A DNA stretch of 64,000 bases, from assembly GCF_000332975.1 (NCBI RefSeq), contig NZ_BANR01000018.1, positions 62,001 to 126,000 on the forward strand, in the 5' to 3' direction. This DNA is from Gordonia aichiensis NBRC 108223. GTDB lineage: Bacteria > Actinomycetota > Actinomycetes > Mycobacteriales > Mycobacteriaceae. Position 1 is the stretch's first letter. Each line of letters opens with the position of its first letter. Of this stretch, positions 38,849 to 53,411 are shown piece by piece. Below the pieces are notes generated by a model, which saw only the letters and a list, made by a program, of their open reading frames with translations, searched no databases and was not told the origin of the DNA. Made by a program: the position numbers and the translations under genes.

Positions 38849-38929
38849 GTCCCACCGCGCGACTGCGGGGCGGTAGACGGGATCGTCCCGACCACCGGCC
38901 CCGCGTCGAGCAGGTGGGCGTGCCGGGCG

Positions 38930-44461
<5,532 letters not shown>

Positions 44462-44800
44462 CACCGACTCCCTTCTCTTCTCGAACTGCTCGTCGGCAGC
44501 GCCCCCGCTCGCCGTGCGAAGACCCCGGCGTGACGCGGTGCGCAGCGCCATTGGCTGCGGACCGTGCCACGCACGTGTCTTCGCGGTGTGGGCCCCGTCT
44601 GCGTCACGTGCGTGAGTGCGGCATGTGTGACTGCGGAAACAGCGGCCCCGCACGATTGTGTCGAATCGTTGCGCTACGCGCGAGTACGGGTGACCTGCCC
44701 GACGTGTCGGGTCATAGCGTAAGGCTCCCTCGCGGCTGGAAGCAGGGATGCACCCCGCGGACGATCTCCGCGGGGTGCAACACCAGTGTGATCGAACGAA
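44462..44800. other. 339-bp gap between the carboxylase start and the katG end
   Basis: No gene seen. It contains the katG terminator hairpin at 44749-44779 and the promoter and leader of the carboxylase gene, whose ribosome site AAGGGAG lies near 44468-44475 on the minus strand. No clear operator palindrome was found. Confidence 0.5.
44749..44779 (-). terminator. katG terminator hairpin
   Basis: Perfect 13-bp stem: TGCACCCCGCGGA, 5-nt loop CGATC (plus-strand reading), TCCGCGGGGTGCA. It lies 22 bp downstream of the katG stop. No T run, as often in actinobacteria. Confidence 0.75.
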
Positions 44801-47032
44801 TCAGTGCAGGTCGTAGCGGTCGAGCTCCATCACCTTGGCCCACGCTGCGACGAAGTCGTCGACGAACTTCTGCTTGGCGTCGTCCTCTGCGTACACCTCG
44901 GCGAGCGCCCGTAGATCGGAGTTGGCGCCGAACGCGAGATCGACCCGAGAACCCGTCCACTTCTGTTCGCCCGACTCTCGATCGACGGCGACATAGGTCC
45001 CGTCGTCGGCCGACGACGGTGACCACTCGACGTCCATGTCGGTGATGTTGACGAAGAAGTCGTTGGTCAGGGTGCCGGGCTTCGTCGTCAGCACGCCGAG
45101 CGACGAGTTCTTGTAGTTGGCGCCGAGCACGCGCAAGCCACCGACCAGAACAGTCATCTCCGGCGCAGACAGGGTCAGCAGGTTGGCCTTGTCGACGAGG
45201 TTGTACTCCGCGGGCAGTTCGTTGCCCTTGCCCTCGTAGTTGCGGAACCCGTCGTACTTCGGTTCGAGGTAGGCAAACGAGTCCTGGTCGGTCTGCTCCT
45301 GAGTCGCGTCGGTCCGCCCCGGCGTGAACGGCACGGTCACCGAGAAGCCCGCGTCCTTGGCGGCCTTCTCGATCGCGGCAGCCCCGCCGAGAACAACCAG
45401 ATCCGCGAACGACACCTTGGTACCGGGCTCTGAGTTGAACTGCTCGGCGACCAACTCCAGCTTGCTGATCACCTGCGCGAGTTCGTCAGGCTCACTGGAC
45501 TCCCAGCCGAGCTGCGGCTGCAGTCGAAGTCGTCCGCCGTTCGCGCCGCCGCGATAGTCACTGCCACGGAAGGTCGACGCGGCCTTCCACGCGGTCGCCA
45601 CCAGCTGCGAAACGCTCAAACCGGTTTCGAGGATCGCGGACTTCAGGCTGTCGGCATCCGAGTCGGAGATCAGCGGTCCCTCGGCAGCGGGGACGTTGTC
45701 CTGCCAGATGTAGGTCTCCGATGGAACGAGCGGACCGCGGTACCGGATGGCGGGGCCCATGTCGCGGTGCAGCAGCTTGAACCATGCCTTGGCGAACTCC
45801 TCGGCCAGTTCTTCGGGGTGGTCGAGCCAGCGCCGGGTGATCTCACCGTAGATCGGGTCGAAACGCATCGTCAGGTCGGTGGTGAGCATCGATGGATGGG
45901 TCTTGCCATTGCCCTGCGCGACGGGTACCGAGTTGGCCCAGCCACCATCCTTCGGTCGCCACTGGTTCGCACCGGCAGGACTCTTGAACAGCTCCCACTC
46001 ATTGCCGTACAGGATCTCGAGGAAGCTGTTGTCCCACTTGGTCGGTGTGTGTGTCCAGGTCACTTCGAGGCCGCTGGTGATCGCGTCATTGCCGACCCCG
46101 GTGCCCTGGGGGTTCTTCCAGCCGAGGCCCATCTGCTCGAGCGGCGAGGCCTCGGGTTCGGGTCCGAGAAGTTCGGCATCGCCATTGCCGTGCGTCTTAC
46201 CGAAGGTGTGACCGCCGACGATCAATGCTGCGGTCTCGACGTCGTTCATGGCCATCCGGCCGAATGTCTCGCGGATATCGGCGGCAGCCGCCAAATAGTC
46301 CGGAACACCCTCGGGGCCTTCGGGATTGACGTAGATGAGGCCCATGGTGGTCGCGCCCAGCGGCTCCTCGAGCTCACGCTTGCCGCCCTGGTAGCGCAGG
46401 TTGGTGCCCAGCCATACCGACTCGGCGCCCCAGTAGACTTCGTCGGCTTCCCACTCGTCGGGCCGCCCGAACGCGAAGCCCTTGGTCGGCAGGCCCATGT
46501 CTTCGAGTGCAACGTTGCCCGCGAGAACCAGGAGATCAGCCCACGAGAGTGCCTTCCCGTACTTCTTCTTCACCGGCCACAGCAGTCGTCGGGCCTTGTC
46601 GAGACTGACATTGTCGGGCCAGCTGTTCAGGGGAGCGAAACGCTGCATACCGGTACCGGCTCCGCCGCGACCATCCTCGACCCGGTAGGTGCCCGCAGCA
46701 TGCCAGGACATACGGATGAAGAAGGGTCCGTAGTGACCGAAGTCGGCAGGCCACCACGACTTCGAGTCCTTCATCACGTCCTTGAGATCACTGACGAGCG
46801 ACTCGACGTCGAGGTCGGCGAGCGCGGCGTCGTAGTCGAAGTCGGGTTCACGCGGACGAATCACCTGCGGATTGTGTGCGAGCACGCGCAGATTGAGCTT
46901 CTCGGGCCACCACTGCTGATTGCCTCCGCCCTCGACCGGGGGCCGGATGTGCATCGGGCAACCTGATTCGGCTGGCTCGGTCTGGGCCTCGCCGATGGGC
47001 GGGTGCTCCTGGGCAGTGTTCTCTTCAGACAC
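44801..47032 (-). CDS. katG: Catalase-peroxidase KatG
   Basis: Bifunctional haem catalase-peroxidase, 743 residues, full length. Distal side Arg107, Trp110, His111 ([13 protein letters not shown]); the Met-Tyr-Trp adduct partners Tyr234 ([10 protein letters not shown]) and Met260; proximal haem ligand His275 ([11 protein letters not shown]). Ser320 ([12 protein letters not shown]) corresponds to Ser315 of M. tuberculosis KatG, the residue altered in many isoniazid-resistant strains; here it is the wild-type Ser. Follows furA by 36 bp in the same operon, as in mycobacteria. A strong terminator follows. Confidence 0.98.
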   Translation of the reverse strand: MSEENTAQEHPPIGEAQTEPAESGCPMHIRPPVEGGGNQQWWPEKLNLRVLAHNPQVIRPREPDFDYDAALADLDVESLVSDLKDVMKDSKSWWPADFGHYGPFFIRMSWHAAGTYRVEDGRGGAGTGMQRFAPLNSWPDNVSLDKARRLLWPVKKKYGKALSWADLLVLAGNVALEDMGLPTKGFAFGRPDEWEADEVYWGAESVWLGTNLRYQGGKRELEEPLGATTMGLIYVNPEGPEGVPDYLAAAADIRETFGRMAMNDVETAALIVGGHTFGKTHGNGDAELLGPEPEASPLEQMGLGWKNPQGTGVGNDAITSGLEVTWTHTPTKWDNSFLEILYGNEWELFKSPAGANQWRPKDGGWANSVPVAQGNGKTHPSMLTTDLTMRFDPIYGEITRRWLDHPEELAEEFAKAWFKLLHRDMGPAIRYRGPLVPSETYIWQDNVPAAEGPLISDSDADSLKSAILETGLSVSQLVATAWKAASTFRGSDYRGGANGGRLRLQPQLGWESSEPDELAQVISKLELVAEQFNSEPGTKVSFADLVVLGGAAAIEKAAKDAGFSVTVPFTPGRTDATQEQTDQDSFAYLEPKYDGFRNYEGKGNELPAEYNLVDKANLLTLSAPEMTVLVGGLRVLGANYKNSSLGVLTTKPGTLTNDFFVNITDMDVEWSPSSADDGTYVAVDRESGEQKWTGSRVDLAFGANSDLRALAEVYAEDDAKQKFVDDFVAAWAKVMELDRYDLH

Positions 47033-47068
47033 TGTTTTCCTTCCGGTTGTGGGTGATACGGGCTGTGA

Positions 47069-47506
47069 TCACGTGTGTGACCCCGGTGTGGATGTGCAGT
47101 CGGGGCACAGGCCCCAGTAGATGACCTCGGCCTCGTCGAGCACGAAGCCGTTGTCGTCGGATGCGGTCAGGCACGGGGTGACCCCCGCGGCGCAATCGAC
47201 GTCGGCGATCGCCCCGCACGAGCGGCAGACGGTGTGGTGGTGGTTGTCGCCGACCCGGGCCTCGTAACGCGCAACGAGACCCGATGGCTGGATACGTCGG
47301 ACGAGTCCGGCTTCGGTCAGCGCACCGAGCACGTCGTAGACCGCCTGACGCGAGACGTCGGGCAGTGTCGAACGCGTGGCGAGATAGATGGTCTCCGTGT
47401 CGGCGTGCGCATGGGTGTTGACGGCCTGCAGCACCGCGACCCGCGGGCGGGTCACGCGAAGTTCGGCTGCACGCAGTTGATCTGCGTACTCCGGCGTGGG
47501 AGACAC
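47069..47506 (-). CDS. furA: Fur family transcriptional regulator FurA
   Basis: 145-residue redox and metal-responsive repressor of katG. Winged-helix region RVTRPRVAVLQAVNTHAHADTETI, recognition helix SRQAVYDVLGALTEAGLV, metal site GDNHHHTVCRSCG, and the C-terminal CPDC. Near-identical in layout to M. tuberculosis FurA. I start at the GTG at 47506 (reading SPTPEYADQLRAAELRV) because it fits the family; the frame is open to 47761. The transcript is probably leaderless or nearly so, with CATACT about 10 bp upstream. Confidence 0.95.
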   Translation of the reverse strand: MSPTPEYADQLRAAELRVTRPRVAVLQAVNTHAHADTETIYLATRSTLPDVSRQAVYDVLGALTEAGLVRRIQPSGLVARYEARVGDNHHHTVCRSCGAIADVDCAAGVTPCLTASDDNGFVLDEAEVIYWGLCPDCTSTPGSHT

Positions 47507-47524
47507 GTGAGTCAGTATGCAACG

Positions 47525-47536
47525 CATTCTGGAATG
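47525..47536. promoter_or_regulatory. FurA-like autoregulatory palindrome
   Basis: CATTC-TG-GAATG, a perfect 5-bp inverted repeat in an AT-rich patch 19-30 bp upstream of the furA GTG. FurA of mycobacteria autoregulates from an AT-rich site just upstream of furA, so the position fits. Also within 80 bp of the divergent GNAT gene. Confidence 0.45.
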
Positions 47537-47604
47537 ATTCAGGATTTCTCTCAAACTGAGACGTCGCGAGCTGCATGTCTCTGCTGTGGCACGCTGGTCT
47601 GGTG

Positions 47605-48375
47605 ATGTGGACACCAGAGCGCGTGCGCGCTGAATCGATACGGTGGACATCCTCGTGGCATCCGGTCGGCTCACACCACGTCGACATCGACGGATACGAG
47701 TTCTACGTGCTCGACGGGATCGCCACACTGCTGAACTACCACGGCGCACAACGCGATCCACTTGCGGTGCTCGACCAAGCCGCAGCCCACGGTCGCAAGC
47801 TCGACGCCAATCGCCTGCGTTTCACACGCGCTCCGGGACTATTCGGTGGCGTCGACGATGCCGAGCTCGACCGGCGCGACGCCGTCACGATCGCAGTTCG
47901 CGACATCGTCGCCATGAAAACGGCGCCCGAGATCGTGGCACAGATTCCGGTGCCGCCCTGCGTCGAGGCAAGGCGAGTCGACACGGACAACGGTGTCGCC
48001 GAGTTCGCGCAGATATCGCTCGATGCATGGGGATTCCCGCCGCCCATCCTCAACGATCCATCGATCGCCGAGACCCCGCCCGGCCTGTTCGTTGCCCACA
48101 CCGCCACCTACGCCTCCGCCCGCGCCGAGCCGGCCGGCGCGGGTGGCTACACACTCGAGGGTGAAGTCGCTCGAATGTGGGGTGGCGCTGTGCTCCCTGC
48201 CTATCGGGGATTCGGTGTGTACAGGGCTTCGATCGTCGCCCGATTGAACGATGCCAGAGGTCGGGGTGCCTCGCTCGGACTCGTCCATGCAGAGACCGCC
48301 ACGTCATCGCCACTGCTACAGCGGATGGGATTCCGAAAGTTCGGTGAGCGGGCGATCATCGAGTTCGGCATCTGA
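47605..48375 (+). CDS. GNAT family acetyltransferase
   Basis: 256 residues. The C-terminal half is a recognisable GNAT core: ARMWGGAVLPAYRGFGVYRA supplies the acetyl-CoA loop (R-G-F-G-V-Y) and HAETATSSPLLQRMGFRKFG the late motif. The N-terminal half (about 130 residues) is not recognised but has a folded appearance. Start choice is open between ATG 47605 and upstream ATG 47575. It is divergent from furA and followed by the coiled-coil gene 10 bp later, probably one unit. Substrate unknown. Confidence 0.78.
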   Translation: MWTPERVRAESIRWTSSWHPVGSHHVDIDGYEFYVLDGIATLLNYHGAQRDPLAVLDQAAAHGRKLDANRLRFTRAPGLFGGVDDAELDRRDAVTIAVRDIVAMKTAPEIVAQIPVPPCVEARRVDTDNGVAEFAQISLDAWGFPPPILNDPSIAETPPGLFVAHTATYASARAEPAGAGGYTLEGEVARMWGGAVLPAYRGFGVYRASIVARLNDARGRGASLGLVHAETATSSPLLQRMGFRKFGERAIIEFGI

Positions 48376-48385
48376 GGAGCGTTGC

Positions 48386-49387
48386 ATGGACCTCGACGAC
48401 GCGCTCGACGAGTTGTATGGTTGCGCCCCAGTAGATTTCGTCGCACGACGGCGCGAACTGGCACGTTCCGCGCGGGCGGAGGGTGATGCCGAACTCGCCC
48501 GCGAGATCTCGCGGGCGCGAAAGCCCACGCGGGTCGCCTGGTTGCTGAATCAGTGGATACGCCGATCGCCCACAGAATTCGACCCGGTGTTGACCGTCGC
48601 CGACGAACTTCGTCAGGCCCAGCGCCGATCGTCGGCAGGACTTCTGCGTGAACTCTCTGCACGACGACAAGACGTTGTGCGGGAGGCGATGACGCGACTG
48701 CGTTCGTTCGCCGCCGATATCGGCGCTCCCATGAGCGCGGCTCTCGAGAGAGAAGCCATCGCGACGCTGCGCGCTGCCATCGGCGACGAGCAGGCGGCGC
48801 AACTCTTGCAGCGCGGAAGAGCAGTATCCGCAATGGAATACAGCGGGTTCGGCCCAGCCGGGTTGGTGGCGCTCACGGACTCCGCTGCGCCCTCGGATTC
48901 GGCTGCGCTTTCCGATTCAGCTGAGCCCATCACCGGTAGGACGGTTGAGAGTGCGGACTCAAGTGATGACACCAGCGACGGATTGACAGATACCGGCGAT
49001 GGAGAAAGTCCGGCGGAGGTTCGTGAGCGCGAGGCCCGCGAGGCGGAGCTCGCCGCAGCCCGAGCAGTGCTCGATCGATTCGCTGCCGACGTAGTGTCGG
49101 CCACCGCTGAACTCGACGTAGCGCAGCGCAGCCTCGACGACGCCGAGCAGTCCGTCGCCAATCTCGCGGATCGCGTCAGACGACTGCGCGCGGAACTTGC
49201 GGGTGCCGAACACGAACTGCGCTTCGCGCAACGTGTTGTCGATACAGCGGTGACCCAGCGGGACGCCGCCGTCGTCGCTCTCGAATCCGCCTCCGACGGG
49301 CAGATGCGGGCACGGGAGCGCCTCGATGCGCTGGCGGGCGGCGCCGACCGCTCAACGAGTGATCTCGGTGGGGCACCCAACACGTAG
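48386..49387 (+). CDS. Conserved coiled-coil protein of unknown function
   Basis: 333 residues, no signal peptide or membrane segment. The N-terminal 150 residues (LDDALDELYGCAPVDFVARRRELA, KPTRVAWLLNQWIRRSPTEFD) form a conserved helical domain seen in actinobacteria. A Ser/Asp-rich linker with DSAAPSDSAALSDSAE repeats follows at about 165-215, then a long heptad region (about 210-320, rich in A, E, R, L) likely to form a coiled coil. ATG at 48386 with GAGGAG 8 nt upstream. No function can be assigned. Confidence 0.68.
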   Translation: MDLDDALDELYGCAPVDFVARRRELARSARAEGDAELAREISRARKPTRVAWLLNQWIRRSPTEFDPVLTVADELRQAQRRSSAGLLRELSARRQDVVREAMTRLRSFAADIGAPMSAALEREAIATLRAAIGDEQAAQLLQRGRAVSAMEYSGFGPAGLVALTDSAAPSDSAALSDSAEPITGRTVESADSSDDTSDGLTDTGDGESPAEVREREAREAELAAARAVLDRFAADVVSATAELDVAQRSLDDAEQSVANLADRVRRLRAELAGAEHELRFAQRVVDTAVTQRDAAVVALESASDGQMRARERLDALAGGADRSTSDLGGAPNT

Positions 49388-49565
49388 TGGCCGGATGCCC
49401 CACCTCTTGGGGCCATGTCCTCCGGTATGAAGTTCTCAACGATCGTGCGCGGTCCCGATGTCGTTGGCGGGTGCGAGGCGAGTGTGCGATTGATGGCGGG
49501 ATAGATGTGGTGTTACGGGTCAGGGAATATGGTGAATCATGCTGCGGCCGGCAGATTGTCGAGGT

Positions 49566-50750
49566 TCATGGTCCGGCGTTGTCAAGGTCGGTGTCGCCGC
49601 CGTCGGCCCAATGCACGATGTGGTGTGCCCGGCACCAGGACGCGGGTGCTCCGCATGTGATGCAGCACCGGTCGCGCTTGGTGAGGGCACGCCGTTGCGG
49701 TCGCGTGAACAGACGTTTGGTCCGGCTGACCGCGAGTGGAACTTCTTCGCCGTCGGTGATCATCACCGTGACGTCGGCGTCACACGCGAGACGCCGTGCG
49801 GTTGCTTGGCTGACCGCCCCCATGAACGGCAGCGATGAAAGTTCAGGCGTGGCCGCCGGGATGGTCAACCCGAGCTGGGTAGGCGAGGCCAGGCCGGTGA
49901 ACAACGTGCTGACTACCGTGTCGCCGTCACTGTTCGGTGACGATTCGGCACCTGCACTCCCGGTCGCGAGATCGAGGATGATCTCGAGGGCGTCGGCATA
50001 TCGCTGTTCGGGCCCGCGGAGATCGCGGGAGCCATCGGGTTGGGGTGCGGGTGCCGAGAGTCTGTCGATGGCGGTCAACAGTTTCTCGCCGCCCACGGTG
50101 TCGAGATCGGCTTTCACCCGCAGGCGACCGTCGACCTTGGTGGCGGTGAGCGAGTTGATCGTGCGGTCTTCGGAAGGCGGCAGCCCACCTGTGGAGTCGG
50201 CGCGCACATTGCCGAGCGTGCGGGCGTAGTCGATGATGTCGGCGGGGTTCGCGCCCGAGAAAGCCTGGGAGGCAAGTGCTGACGCGTACGCGCGGCGGTC
50301 GTCGGCATCGACGGAAATGGCGCTGCGTTGTTCGATGTGGGCCAATCCGCGCACGATGGCGTCGACATGTGCGGCGGAGAATGCGCCGTCGGCAGCGTAT
50401 CCGTCGACAGTTCCCAAACTGCCGATTGCGCGGCCGATGCGCACCAGCCGATGGGTCTCCGAGGGCGCCAGGCCTACCGCTGCCAGTTCCTCGATCATGC
50501 TGCGGCCGTAGCGTTTATCGACGCCGAGCTGACCCAATGCGTGGGTATGTGCGGCGAGTTGGTGATCGGTCACATTGCGCAGCTCGACCAACTGGCGCAC
50601 CGTGCCATGGACGACGGTTGAGTCTTCGCTGTGCGCGGTGAGTAACTCGCGCACCAGGTCCGTCGCAGTACGCAGCGCAGCAACGAGGGTGGGAGTGTCG
50701 AAAGCGGCATCCGTGTGGGCGACGGCGGGGCTGATCACCGAATCGGTCAT
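49566..50750 (-). CDS. DUF222 / 13E12-repeat HNH endonuclease, C-terminally truncated
   Basis: 394 residues of the actinobacterial DUF222-HNH family. The DUF222 part has VRQLVELRNVTDHQLAAHTHAL, HRLVRIGRAIGSLGTV and FSAAHVDAIVRGLAHI. The HNH part begins CITCGAPASWCRAHHIVHWADGGDTDLDN and then stops three residues later, whereas the family continues with NxVLLCxxHHRxxH, which carries the last metal and catalytic residues. No frame downstream restores that tail. The nuclease is therefore probably inactive. Start ATG 50750. Borders the RNA-rich gap at 50.8-51.8 kb. Confidence 0.85.
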   Translation of the reverse strand: MTDSVISPAVAHTDAAFDTPTLVAALRTATDLVRELLTAHSEDSTVVHGTVRQLVELRNVTDHQLAAHTHALGQLGVDKRYGRSMIEELAAVGLAPSETHRLVRIGRAIGSLGTVDGYAADGAFSAAHVDAIVRGLAHIEQRSAISVDADDRRAYASALASQAFSGANPADIIDYARTLGNVRADSTGGLPPSEDRTINSLTATKVDGRLRVKADLDTVGGEKLLTAIDRLSAPAPQPDGSRDLRGPEQRYADALEIILDLATGSAGAESSPNSDGDTVVSTLFTGLASPTQLGLTIPAATPELSSLPFMGAVSQATARRLACDADVTVMITDGEEVPLAVSRTKRLFTRPQRRALTKRDRCCITCGAPASWCRAHHIVHWADGGDTDLDNAGP

Positions 50751-51407
50751 GACTCCAAAATACACGAATAGGTGTTCGATTCAAGGTCTATTTTCGCTGG
50801 TAAGAGGCCTGTGGATAACCTGTCTTCAGGTTCGGGAATTGTCGGTGGGCGGTGCTATGAGGGCTGAGTCGGCGTCGCCACTACCGGCGCATGGTCGACG
50901 AAAACCTGTTGTGCGGCGCGACTGCGGTCCATAGAGTGTTGTCTCGCGCCGTGCGGGTCGACCGACACCCGTTCGGACGCAGGACGTTTGACAATTGAAT
51001 CGAATAAACTTGTGCGGCATGGCGCATAAGCCGGAGTGATCCGGTGAAAGGCGGGTGACAACCGTCGCCGGGAGCAGTCCCGGTACCCCATGCACTCCGA
51101 GCCGGAACCTTCGCCCCAGGGCGGAGGCAACGTCGAAGCGATCTGACGGTGTGAGCCGGGAGAGCCGATCGGTGACCCGACACCAGCCAGGTGTGGTCAG
51201 TAGCGACGAATGTTGCGGCGAGGGAAGGAACGTCAGTCCGAGATTGTTCAGTCAAGGGCGTGTTCCACGGACGTGGAGACGGGGCGTGGCGGCTTCGTCG
51301 AGACGCGAGAGATCAAGTAGGACCGACATCCGAAAGGTCGAGGGTGTGCGGCATTCCGATCCCAAAAGGCTCGGAACCGCACGGAAGAGCACATCCTCAG
51401 TCGACTG

Positions 51408-51484
51408 AACACACTAGCTCAATTGGTAGAGCAGTCATTTTCTCGAATGACCGGTTGCTGGTTCAACTCCAGTGTGGATTCCCA
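51408..51484 (+). tRNA. tRNA-like element, atypical, with encoded CCA
   Basis: A cloverleaf can be drawn: D arm GCTC-AATTGGTA-GAGC (51417-51432), anticodon stem GTCAT/ATGAC (51434-51438, 51447-51451), variable loop CGGTT, T arm GCTGG-TTCAACT-CCAGT (51457-51473), then GTGGATT, C and CCA (51482-51484). Odd points: the anticodon loop TTTCTCGA has eight bases, and the acceptor AACACAC / GTGGATT has two central mismatches. It may be a decayed tRNA (CTC would read Glu) or a tRNA mimic in a larger RNA. Confidence 0.5.
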
Positions 51485-51804
51485 TCCAAAAAGCGAAAGC
51501 CTCTTCCCGACGACATCGTGACAGTGTCCTAATCCCTGACACCGCAAGATGAATCAGGGCATCGCTCGAGCCCGCGAGGCCGAGTGGTGTTCACGCGCCG
51601 GTAGCGGTAGCGGAGAGACCGGCCAGTCTCTCTTCGACGTGACAGCGGTGGAGAAGCGGTCGTCGTAACGCGTGGTGCCACGAACGGCACTGGACATGGT
51701 GACTACCGTCGAGAGGCGGTGGACACGCTGCAAACCCTGTCGGGGAATACAGCATGCACAAGGTCACCGAGAGTGGGGAAGTAGTCTCATTCCCCGCACA
51801 CAAC

Positions 51805-51824
51805 ACCTGCCTGTCACGGCAGGT
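51805..51824. terminator. Hairpin serving the M24 peptidase gene and the RNA locus
   Basis: ACCTGCC-TGTCAC-GGCAGGT, perfect 7-bp stem, overlapping the stop codon of the M24 gene on the minus strand and closing the structured RNA region on the plus strand. A likely bidirectional terminator. Confidence 0.45.
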
Positions 51825-52506
51825 CGAGAAGCTCCTCGTAGAAGCCCCCGAATTGGCGGCCCGGTTCGACGAGATGCACCTCGAGAATCCAATGACACTC
51901 GCGTCCCGAGGCGTCGCGTCGACGCATCGGCCCCGATGAGCCGGGCGCAACGTAGCTTTCGATGTCGTCACCCGAGATGTTCTCGTGGGGAAACTCGCCT
52001 ACGAGATGCCCGGCTATCTCACCCCCGAAGTGCCAGCCGTCCTGCTCGCTGAGTTCGACGACATGGTCGAAGAGTTCGGCTCCCGTGACGTCGGGATGCG
52101 CACGGAAGTACTCGCGGCCCGCATCCCAGATACGGGGAAGTGCCGCAGCGAGACGGTGTTTGAGCGGGTCCTCGCCGAGCACGTACGTTCGGCCGAAATC
52201 GGCCTCCCAATCCTCGAAGATCGGACCGAAGTCGAGGAAGAGGATGTCGTCGTCGGCGATGATGCGGTCGGGCGGATTGGCGCGAAAGGTTTCGAGGGTG
52301 TTCTCTCCGGCCCGGACGATGCGTTTGTGCCAGTGCTTAGTCACACCGAACATCTCGTTCGCCAGATCGCGAATCTCGTCCGACAGTGCCCGCTCGCCGA
52401 CTCCGGGCCGGATCAGTCCGCGCGCTGTGACGGCCTCGAAGAGCTCCTCCGCATGGCGTTGGGCGTCGAGTAGATTGTCGACGCGTTCCTGCTCGCCTGT
52501 GGTCAT
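51814..52506 (-). CDS. M24 family metallopeptidase (Xaa-Pro aminopeptidase-like)
   Basis: 230 residues with the pita-bread fold. Metal ligands are visible: Asp in FLDFGPIFEDWEADFGRTYV (two Asp), His in HFGGEIAGHLVGEFPHE, Glu in WILEVHLVEP. The N-terminal creatinase-like domain of full Xaa-Pro dipeptidases is absent, so this is the catalytic domain only. Its ATG overlaps the stop of the metallo-beta-lactamase-fold gene (ATGA). The substrate is not known. A hairpin overlaps the 3' end. Confidence 0.85.
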   Translation of the reverse strand: MTTGEQERVDNLLDAQRHAEELFEAVTARGLIRPGVGERALSDEIRDLANEMFGVTKHWHKRIVRAGENTLETFRANPPDRIIADDDILFLDFGPIFEDWEADFGRTYVLGEDPLKHRLAAALPRIWDAGREYFRAHPDVTGAELFDHVVELSEQDGWHFGGEIAGHLVGEFPHENISGDDIESYVAPGSSGPMRRRDASGRECHWILEVHLVEPGRQFGGFYEELLDLP

Positions 52507-53411
52507 CGGATGTGCCTCCCTCCGGCGCGGACGAACCGTCCGGGTTCGACTTCGATCACATCATGTCGACGAAGGTGCCGCTCGAGATGGAGCGTTGCGG
52601 TGCGTTTCTCGACCGCGTCGACGAAGGGCATCGACACGTGTGGTCGGTAGACGAGCCGGTGCTCGACGATGTCGCCGAGAGTGCGAGGTTCGGCGAGGAA
52701 TTCGAGGAGCCGGTCGTCCCGCCGATGGATGACCGCCGCGAAGTCGTCAAGGCGTCGGCGGAAGTCGGCTGCACCGTCGATGACGCCTTTTTGATGAAAG
52801 GTGCCGTACCAGCGTGCCTCGACACCGCGCACCGTCTCGATCGACGTGAGGTAATCGTCAAGACTGCTGCCGAGGTCGCCGTACATCGGGCCGAATGAGG
52901 TGAGGTCGATGTCGGCGACATAGCAGAATCCGATCGGTTCGATCAGGACTCCGCAGTGCCCGGCGGTGTGCCCGGGCAGATGGATGAGTGTTGCACTGAG
53001 GTCGCCGAGATCAAAAGTGTGATCACCCTCGATCGCGACGGCATCGGGTCTGCCCGTCGGCAGGTCGAACTGGTCGAGGATGTGCTGTTCGACCGCCTCG
53101 CGCTGCTGCGCCGGCTGGCCGAATCCGTCGATCATCGCCGCCAGTGAGCGGACGCCCTCGACATCTTTGGTGTGCACATGGGCCGGACAGTCGAAATGCT
53201 TGAGTCCGGCGATGTGGTCTTCGTGCGCGTGACTGATCATCACAGCATCGGCGCCGGCTGGATCGTGCGTGACCTCGAGCGACGGATCGATCACCAGGGT
53301 GGCCTCGGAGCCGTTCACTACCACGGTGTTGCCGTAGGGGTAGGCGCCGCCGTGCGCTGACTCCAGCACGGTGACGGGCCCATACGGTGACGCGGTGTCG
53401 AGTGCCGTCAT
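52503..53411 (-). CDS. Metallo-beta-lactamase-fold hydrolase
   Basis: 302-residue MBL-fold protein. The metal motif MISHAHEDHIAGLKHF is complete (HxHxDH type, with AHEDH), followed by the third ligand region LPGHTAGHCGVLIE and the bridging Asp in CYVADIDLTSFG. A C-terminal helical domain (HRRDDRLLEFLAEPRTLGDIV) resembles the winged extension of glyoxalase-II-like and lactonase enzymes. Substrate unknown. It is translationally coupled to the downstream M24 peptidase gene and divergent from the pyridoxamine-oxidase-like gene. Confidence 0.86.
   Translation of the reverse strand: MTALDTASPYGPVTVLESAHGGAYPYGNTVVVNGSEATLVIDPSLEVTHDPAGADAVMISHAHEDHIAGLKHFDCPAHVHTKDVEGVRSLAAMIDGFGQPAQQREAVEQHILDQFDLPTGRPDAVAIEGDHTFDLGDLSATLIHLPGHTAGHCGVLIEPIGFCYVADIDLTSFGPMYGDLGSSLDDYLTSIETVRGVEARWYGTFHQKGVIDGAADFRRRLDDFAAVIHRRDDRLLEFLAEPRTLGDIVEHRLVYRPHVSMPFVDAVEKRTATLHLERHLRRHDVIEVEPGRFVRAGGRHIR

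Larger units (their letters stand above)
51010..51830 (+). ncRNA. Candidate large structured RNA with an embedded tRNA-like element
   Basis: About 0.8 kb without a supported protein gene and dense in RNA-like hairpins: CCGGA-GTGA-TCCGG with a GNRA loop (51031-51044); CCGGGA-GCAG-TCCCGG (51068-51083); CCACG-GA-CGTGG (51265-51276); a two-part stem GTGCGG/CCGCAC enclosing TTCCGA/TCGGAA (51346-51382); a tRNA-like unit (51408-51484); GAGAGAC/GTCTCTC (51613-51632); GGGGAA/TTCCCC (51775-51795). A TTGACA hexamer and TAAACT lie at 50989-51010. The end is set by the hairpin at 51805-51824. Strand is inferred from the tRNA-like element. Size and embedded tRNA recall GOLLD-class RNAs; identity is unproven. 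Confidence 0.45.

Noticed and set aside
51020..51150. Cobalamin riboswitch
   Set aside because: Sections such as GGGAGCAGTCCCGG look similar at first, but the conserved GCCACTG/B12-box pattern is absent and no B12-related gene follows.
51013..51400. Group II intron 5' end (starts GTGCGGC, many GNRA-like loops)
   Set aside because: No domain V (AGC triad with a 34-nt hairpin), no intron-encoded reverse transcriptase and no exon pair could be found in the window. Kept only as an alternative for the RNA locus.
51754..51939. 61-residue plus-strand ORF in the RNA region
   Set aside because: It mostly overlaps the antisense of the M24 peptidase C-terminus, which is clearly coding, and crosses two hairpins.
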